The position numbers and the translations under genes were made by a program. This document shows positions 60,827 through 64,000 of a stretch of 64,000 bases of DNA, in pieces (position 1 is the first letter of the stretch; the number at the start of each line of letters is the position of its first letter). Source of the DNA: Acanthornis magna (Eukaryota; Chordata; Aves; Passeriformes; Acanthizidae); assembly GCA_036785705.1 (NCBI GenBank), contig JAWUZG010000084.1:10181501-10245500 (forward strand), in the 5' to 3' direction. Below the pieces are notes generated by a model. It was given only the letters and a program-made list of their open reading frames with translations. It had not been told where the DNA came from and did not search any database.

Positions 60827-63800
60827 ACTTTAGTGTTAAAATGGCTTTTAGGGATCTGCAGGACTTCTCTTAAAGCATGGAATGCGTGACTGCCTTTTCA
60901 ATTTGCATCAGTTGGAAAGCAAATACAAAATATTTATTCATGCTGGTTAACGGGATGGGCTCGGCTGCACTTGAACTCTGAGGAAGGTTTAGCTTAAAAA
61001 TCTGAACTCTCTAATTTTCAGTTTTGCAAATGGATTTTAGTTCTTCAAAAAGCCTCAACCAAATTCTTAGATATGAACCTTGCGTCCAAATTTTACAGTC
61101 TGGTCTTGTCCCTGACTGTTAGCTAGAGTAAATATAATCCAGCCAAAACAGAGTGCCTCACAGTCTGCTATGGCTGTTGAAAAAACTGGAACAGAAAATT
61201 AAGTCATTCTGTTCAACCTTCAGTCTGCAGAAGGTCAGCTGGGTTTCATGAGACAACTTGCGAAGGGATGTTTAATTTCTGTGACTGTAAGTTTTACTGC
61301 ATTTAAAATCAGCAGAGAGGGAAAGCCTTGATGGAATCAGTAAGGTCAGCACATCCTTCTTGAATTACTTTCTATTCACCTGAATCAAGAAACAGGGAGT
61401 TTTGTAGCAAAGGAAGTACTTGTACCACCAGTCCTATGGCCCAGAACAAAAGCTGATCTAGAAATACAGCTCTCAGCCATCACCATGTTCTCAACTAGGA
61501 TAAAAATGCCACTGTTCACTGAGTTAAATCTGGACCACAGCTAGAAACTACCTAGTTCTTGTAGCACTAGATGCTGTACAAACACAAATGAAGGCAAGGA
61601 ATTATACACCAAGGAATGTGAGCTGTGTACATGTGAAATGGACCATAATTTTGAAGCAGCTGCAGTAAAATCTTAATATGAACTCAGAAGCAAACACAAT
61701 GCAAATTTTTATAGTTTCTTTAAAATATTTGATGGGTTTTCATTTTCTTAGTTTGAAGAAAATTTTCTTAACGTTATTTTATTTTTGCTCTTACTGTAAA
61801 GAATAAAAATATATGACTCTAGACAGACTACAAATGAAAAAAGGGTGGCCAGTTGGCAGGAATGCCAAAACTTCTGCGGCTTGTATTGTTTCTGTGGTGA
61901 CATTATGCTGCTGTTGGGTGGGTTACTGGAGTGGTGAGGTGGCTGAAAAGTGAGGCTGAAGCACAGGATGCAGCGGTTGGGCCACCAAGACTTCAGGGGG
62001 AGCATGACTGCGCCAATTCGGATCAGTCAAAAGAGCATCAGGAAATAAAAGACACCTTTTCCTGGCAGAAGAAAAGCAAGAAACCAAAACCAGCCCGTTG
62101 GGCGATGGTGCTGAATCACTACAAATATATTTATCTAGCCCCTGCTGGTGTAGGTTCCTGCTGGACCAACCCTTGCTCCTAATTCAGCTGGGGAGGCTTG
62201 TTTCAAGCCTGTGGTGCTGGCCAGGTCAGGCCAGCAGAATCTGAAGCTCTGTTAAATAAAACTCAAAATGAGAAAACAACAACAAAGGCAAGAACAAAAA
62301 CCCAAACCCACAAAAAAAACAAGGAAGAAAAAAGCAAATGCCATCGGGTAAGTGGCAGTTCTGCCTGCCTGAGAATGCAGAGTGGCTGGTCTGTCCCGAA
62401 CACTAATCTCTATGTCTTGTCTCTTGCTCCAGCCCCTCTCCCACACATTCCAGGCAGAGTGCACTGAAAGATGTGACTGAAGCAGCTGCTCTCCTCCGGG
62501 GAGTCAAGCATTTTGCCACGTCTGAAAGTCTCTAGCACTTTCTTTACTGTGATTGTAAAGGTCGCCACATTCAGTACAGCCACTTGTTCTGGGATCTTTT
62601 CTTAACACATTTTTATGCTGACTTTACTATTTTAATTCTTTGTTTGGAATGTATTTTTTTTTCTCATTTCTTCTGTGTATAACAGCAATTAAAAATATTA
62701 ATTTACAGTGTATTTTTACTGTGCAGATACAATGTCTCCTTGCTCATTTTCTGTTTCTGTCACTGTTTCAGCATGGAATATGAGGCCCCTCTGTGGTGGG
62801 CAGTTTTGTGCCACTGTTAGATCCTCCAGCATAATTTGTGCTGGAGCTGGTCAGTGCCCCACAGAACCTGATTGTCACAGTCAGCCACAGCATTCCTACC
62901 CGGGGAACTCTGAAAAACAACCACATGCACCCCACAGAGTACATCCAACACAAATCAACCAGGCACCTGGCTGCTGTTACACCACATCCTGGGTGCCCTG
63001 GGAGGCCAATCTCTGGAGCAAGCTTGCCCCTTGCTGCTCCAGCCAGTCCCACATACAATGGCCATTTGTCCACACTTCCAGGGAGAAGGCAGCTTGCTGC
63101 ACAGGGGTGTTCCAGGAAGACTGCTCACTGCCAGGGAGTCCCAGACAAATGGCCAAATCTTTCTCTCCCTTCACCCCAGAAAAAGTTTCCAGGAGGGAAA
63201 AAAAATTAGGGTAGTCTGCACATTTTCCTCTGGTTGGGGATCTGATGCCAGATTCTTCAGCTGTTTGATGCAGTGGCACAGATATTTTGTTTCATTAATC
63301 CTGCACCAGGCCATCTGTCACCATTGGAACAGGTTTCAAGGATTTATAGCATAGAAACAGTGTGTGTAAGTGCTTCTAGTCAGTTAAATGGATCTGCTTG
63401 CAGGCTTAATGGAGACTCCTTCATATGCCCCTTCTGAAGTGGAATGGTTCTTGATGCAAGAATTAATCAGTACCAGGCGGAAATACAACCAGATCTTTTC
63501 AAGGCAACCTAAAGGGGTTAACAGCAGGCAAAAGCAAGTGATTCTCTCATCTTGCTTTTATTTGGTCTTTTACAATTCCTTTCAAAAACTTAGAGGACTG
63601 CTGGGAGGAGCATCCTGTTTCCTTATACCTCCTTCCTAGCTCCCGATGGAACAAAAGTGACACAACATTCTCAGACTGAGTGTGTCTGAGTGGCTGGCCA
63701 CTGCTATATTTTTATTCCACGACTGGCTCCTGGAAGATTTCAGTCTAAATTAAAAGAACCAGCATCATTGTATGTACATTTGTATCGATCTGCCTGTCAG

Positions 63801-64000
63801 TCTGTTCAGGGTTCTGATACTCTCTAATCCCTTACCTGTCTTGGCCACCAGCAGTGAAGTTCCTGCACCTTCTGTGGCCAGCTCTTTCACAGTATGATTC
63901 CCTCATCTGCAAAGCTCTGTTTACTTTCTTGGTATTGTGAGGATTTAAGTATTTCAGTTTGATGGCTCACTCTGTGTTTATATACAATGTAACCTAAGGA
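60827..64000. other. 3' flank, no recognised gene
   Basis: Nothing coding was recognised. AATAAA occurs at 61802-61807 and at 62255-62260. An ATTAAA at 62688-62693, followed by a T-rich/TG-rich stretch, is the best-looking candidate for a distal TMEM86A polyadenylation signal, but that would imply a 3' UTR of nearly 6 kb. I saw no immunoglobulin-type exons that would mark IGSF22, the next gene I recall in human. Confidence 0.4.
62688..62693 (+). terminator. TMEM86A: Candidate polyadenylation signal (ATTAAA)
   Basis: ATTAAA is preceded by a TGTA motif and followed within about 20-35 bp by TGTATTTTTACTGTG, a suitable downstream element. It could end a long TMEM86A transcript or belong to unannotated RNA. 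Sequence alone cannot choose among this and the other AATAAA/ATTAAA sites. Confidence 0.25.

Noticed and set aside
63890..63950. Second MIR-like fragment (CCTCATCTGCAAA followed by TTGTGAGGATTTAAG)
   Set aside because: Two short words only, with unmatched sequence between; too weak to call.
57000..64000. Possible IGSF22 or other downstream gene
   Set aside because: No immunoglobulin or fibronectin-type exon pattern was seen on either strand in the last 7 kb.
1..64000. tRNA genes, CRISPR arrays, riboswitches, bacterial-type operons or replication origins
   Set aside because: No candidate was seen by eye, and the vertebrate context makes most of them inapplicable.

Overview
The window looks like a piece of bird nuclear genome. 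The evidence is avian-type CR1 retrotransposon copies with the characteristic ATTCTATG octamer tail, no mammalian Alu, B1 or L1 sequence, small amounts of old interspersed repeat, and two intron-containing vertebrate genes whose CpG-island promoters point away from each other. The species cannot be named from the sequence. It contains no operons, CRISPR arrays or prokaryotic features.

Two protein genes can be supported. On the minus strand the first coding exon of SPTY2D1 (SPT2-type histone chaperone) lies at 5124-5183. It sits in a CpG island with a TATA box, and the rest of that gene runs off the left edge. On the plus strand the complete coding sequence of TMEM86A (lysoplasmalogenase, YhhN family) can be assembled from three exons: 36002-36022, 52160-52424 and 56522-56949. 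All introns follow the GT-AG rule, and the spliced protein has 237 residues. From memory, SPTY2D1 and TMEM86A are also divergent neighbours on human chromosome 11p15, so the order appears conserved.

Layout: 1-5123 is SPTY2D1 intron 1. About 4790-5560 is the SPTY2D1 CpG island and promoter, with a CR1 copy inserted just upstream (about 5579-5880). From 5881 to about 35270 is roughly 29 kb of intergenic DNA without a recognisable gene. It holds a solo-LTR-like retroviral remnant (about 7479-7734), an ancient antisense CR1/L3-type LINE (about 9440-10300), an isolated CpG-rich patch (about 11925-12150), a cluster of tandem repeats (12870-13450), a TAAA microsatellite (17043-17082), a pair of short tandem duplications (25258-25391), an internally deleted CR1 (about 30780-31430) and a 108-bp-period duplication (33004-33152). 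About 35270-36300 is the TMEM86A CpG island, with a perfect CRE and a TATA-like box. Then come TMEM86A exons and introns to 56949, followed by 7 kb of 3' UTR and flank that contains an old MIR-type SINE (about 60606-60826).

I found no convincing undescribed biological system. The most interesting leads are the perfect cAMP-response element in the TMEM86A promoter, an inverted-repeat insertion inside the MIR, an internally deleted CR1 that stays in frame, and two CpG-rich patches away from the known promoters.
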